DNA of 53,943 bases from Haemophilus sputorum CCUG 13788 (GTDB lineage Bacteria; Pseudomonadota; Gammaproteobacteria; Enterobacterales; Pasteurellaceae). A program made the translations under genes and the position numbers. Under the pieces are notes generated by a model. It did not search any database, was not told the DNA's origin, and saw only the letters and a program-made list of their open reading frames with translations. The DNA is taken from NCBI RefSeq assembly GCF_000238795.1, contig NZ_AFNK01000036.1, positions 1 through 53,943 on the forward strand. The letters run 5' to 3'. The first letter of the stretch is position 1. Each line of letters begins with the position of its first letter. Of the stretch, positions 52,732 to 53,943 are shown in pieces.

Positions 52732-53943
52732 CTACCAACGATACCCTAATTTCACGCCAAGTGTTCTCTGTTTACTTAATTGTGAACCTTGAGATTGAGC
52801 CGCATATACCGACATATGGAAATGCGAGATCTCACCACTTACGCCCAATTCTTTTTGCCAATAACGCCCGAACTGTTGTTGTAAAGTCGCCTGATTGACT
52901 TTAGTTTGCACACGAGCATTTGACGCATCGACATAATTTACCGAGAAATAAGGTTTAATTGTCACATCTTGAGCTGGTGTAAAGGTGTAATCTACCTTAA
53001 CCCCTGTAGTATAGCTATTAAATGCTATTTTCGGTGTCTGGATATTTACACCTTCGTATTGGTAATTTTCACCTTCGATAAAGTGACGACTTACACCTAG
53101 ATAAGGCTGTACACCTAATTCGCCTAAACGGAACTGATAGTTCGCATTAAGGCCATAACTCATCACACGACGATGGATTTTTTGGCTTTGTTCACCTGAG
53201 ATTTTACTTGAACTCACCCCATAACCGGAGTTAACACCCAATTGCCAATCATGCCATTGATATTGTGCAAACGCTGACACCATCGTGAGATCCATCTGAT
53301 TGGAGATTTGATCATCAAAGGTATTATTAGCACGACCATGTGAGAAAATAGCCCCAATCCGTCCATTTTCAACTTTTTTCTTAACACCAATTTGGCGTAA
53401 ATTCATATTTTGTTGATAAGCACGGAAATCATCTGAATCATAACGTTTTTTATCTTGCGTAATATTCGTCCATACTGAAAGATCTGAATCCGAAACCAAA
53501 ACGCTATCAAGCTCATGTTGAACTGAAAGCATACTATTTACCGTTGCAGACAATTCAGAAAGAGCGCTATTTGAATAACGACTAATAAGCTCTTTTTGCT
53601 TGTGAGTTTCTTCTGCTTTACGAGCCTCTTCCGCCTTGCGAGCTTCTTCGGCTTTACGTGCTTCTTCGGCTTTACGAGCTTCTTCTGCTTTACGTGCCTC
53701 TTCCGCTTTACGAGCCTCTTCCGCTTTGCGTGCCTCTTCAGCCTTACGAGCTTCTTCCGCTTTGCGTGCCTCTTCAGCTTTACGAGCTTCTTCGGCTTTA
53801 CGAGCTTCTTCCGCCTTGCGAGCTTCTTCCGTCTTGCGAGCTTCTTCGGCTTTACGTGCTTCTTCGGCTTTGCGTGCCTCTTCCGCTTTGCGTGCCTCTT
53901 CCGCCTTGCGAGCTTCTTCAGCCTTACGAGCTTCTTCGGCTTT
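52732..53943 (-). CDS. Classical autotransporter, beta-domain (5' partial)
   Basis: At least 403 residues; the frame is open to the window edge and the passenger lies beyond it. A 111-residue run of KAEEAR repeats ends in KAEETHKQKELISRYSN, followed by the linker helix and a barrel with alternating strands (VSAFAQYQWHDWQLGVNSGY, YTTGVKVDYTF) ending VKLGYRW. The linker and barrel resemble those of IgA1-protease-type autotransporters of Haemophilus. The charged repeats would form a long single alpha-helix spacer. The passenger function (protease or adhesin) cannot be seen. Confidence 0.85.
   Translation of the reverse strand, partial: KAEEARKAEEARKAEEARKAEEARKAEEARKAEEARKTEEARKAEEARKAEEARKAEEARKAEEARKAEEARKAEEARKAEEARKAEEARKAEEARKAEEARKAEEARKAEETHKQKELISRYSNSALSELSATVNSMLSVQHELDSVLVSDSDLSVWTNITQDKKRYDSDDFRAYQQNMNLRQIGVKKKVENGRIGAIFSHGRANNTFDDQISNQMDLTMVSAFAQYQWHDWQLGVNSGYGVSSSKISGEQSQKIHRRVMSYGLNANYQFRLGELGVQPYLGVSRHFIEGENYQYEGVNIQTPKIAFNSYTTGVKVDYTFTPAQDVTIKPYFSVNYVDASNARVQTKVNQATLQQQFGRYWQKELGVSGEISHFHMSVYAAQSQGSQLSKQRTLGVKLGYRW
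53611..53943 (-). repeat. 18-bp tandem repeats encoding KAEEAR
   Basis: About 18.5 units of 18 bp, differing mainly at synonymous sites; one unit reads KTEEAR. The array runs off the window. Copy changes keep the frame. Confidence 0.95.

Noticed and set aside
53611-53943. Possible CRISPR-like array
   Set aside because: Units are contiguous 18-bp coding repeats without spacers.

Overview
This window is a chromosomal segment of a gammaproteobacterium of the family Pasteurellaceae. The evidence is the gene content (comNOPQ next to recC, an HbpA/GbpA-type binding lipoprotein, the rppH-tauE-lgt-gph cluster, separated glyQ and glyS) and many copies of the DNA uptake core ACAAGCGGT, the Actinobacillus-pleuropneumoniae-type USS. 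The Haemophilus-influenzae-type core AAGTGCGGT was found only in the last 7.5 kb. The species cannot be named from the sequence. The DNA is AT-rich and densely coding. No tRNA, rRNA, complete IS, prophage or CRISPR array was seen.

Layout, 0-25 kb. The window opens in the 3' end of a trimeric autotransporter adhesin gene, followed by a YccS/FUSC membrane protein. Next is a minus-strand sucrose-utilisation cluster (scrK, scrB, LacI-type regulator) with no transporter gene. It is preceded by a CRP-like site and a LacI-type palindrome. Then come yicG, potD (TTG start), satP, a small MORN_2 protein, the hbpA-like lipoprotein gene with a consensus CRP site, and the complete pgaABCD operon for poly-N-acetylglucosamine (PNAG). 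A candidate preQ1 riboswitch precedes yhhQ, followed by yihY-dtd, ypfJ, rimI-holD, rsmC, yidD-rnpA-rpmH (without the usual yidC), hemH and a DUF3298-like lipoprotein.

Layout, 25-44 kb. ptrA and recC are followed by the competence minor-pilin operon comNOPQ, transcribed comN to recC. A competence-type CRP-S/CRE site sits between fabA and comN. Then come fabA, the Lon-like ycbZ, matP, trpS, a small lipoprotein, gph, lgt, a TauE-family permease and rppH. The roughly 340 bp gap after rppH holds a cluster of DnaA boxes. A DMT permease and xerC follow.

Layout, 44-54 kb. A two-domain glycosyltransferase (GT25-like plus DUF1792/GT-D-like), glyS, a 199 bp inverted-repeat element beside a DUF559 nuclease gene, a histidine acid phosphatase, a four-gene run of small membrane, lipoprotein, redox and beta-barrel proteins, and glyQ. 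The window ends in the beta-domain of a classical autotransporter with an 18-bp Lys-Ala-Glu-Glu-Ala-Arg repeat tract.

Themes: cell surface and adhesion (two autotransporters at the edges, PNAG, glycosyltransferase) and natural transformation (USS, comNOPQ-recC under a CRE, mixed USS dialects). The strongest leads are the comN promoter/terminator arrangement, the DnaA-box cluster, the DUF559 gene with its inverted-repeat element, the two-domain glycosyltransferase, and the local cluster of foreign-dialect USS.
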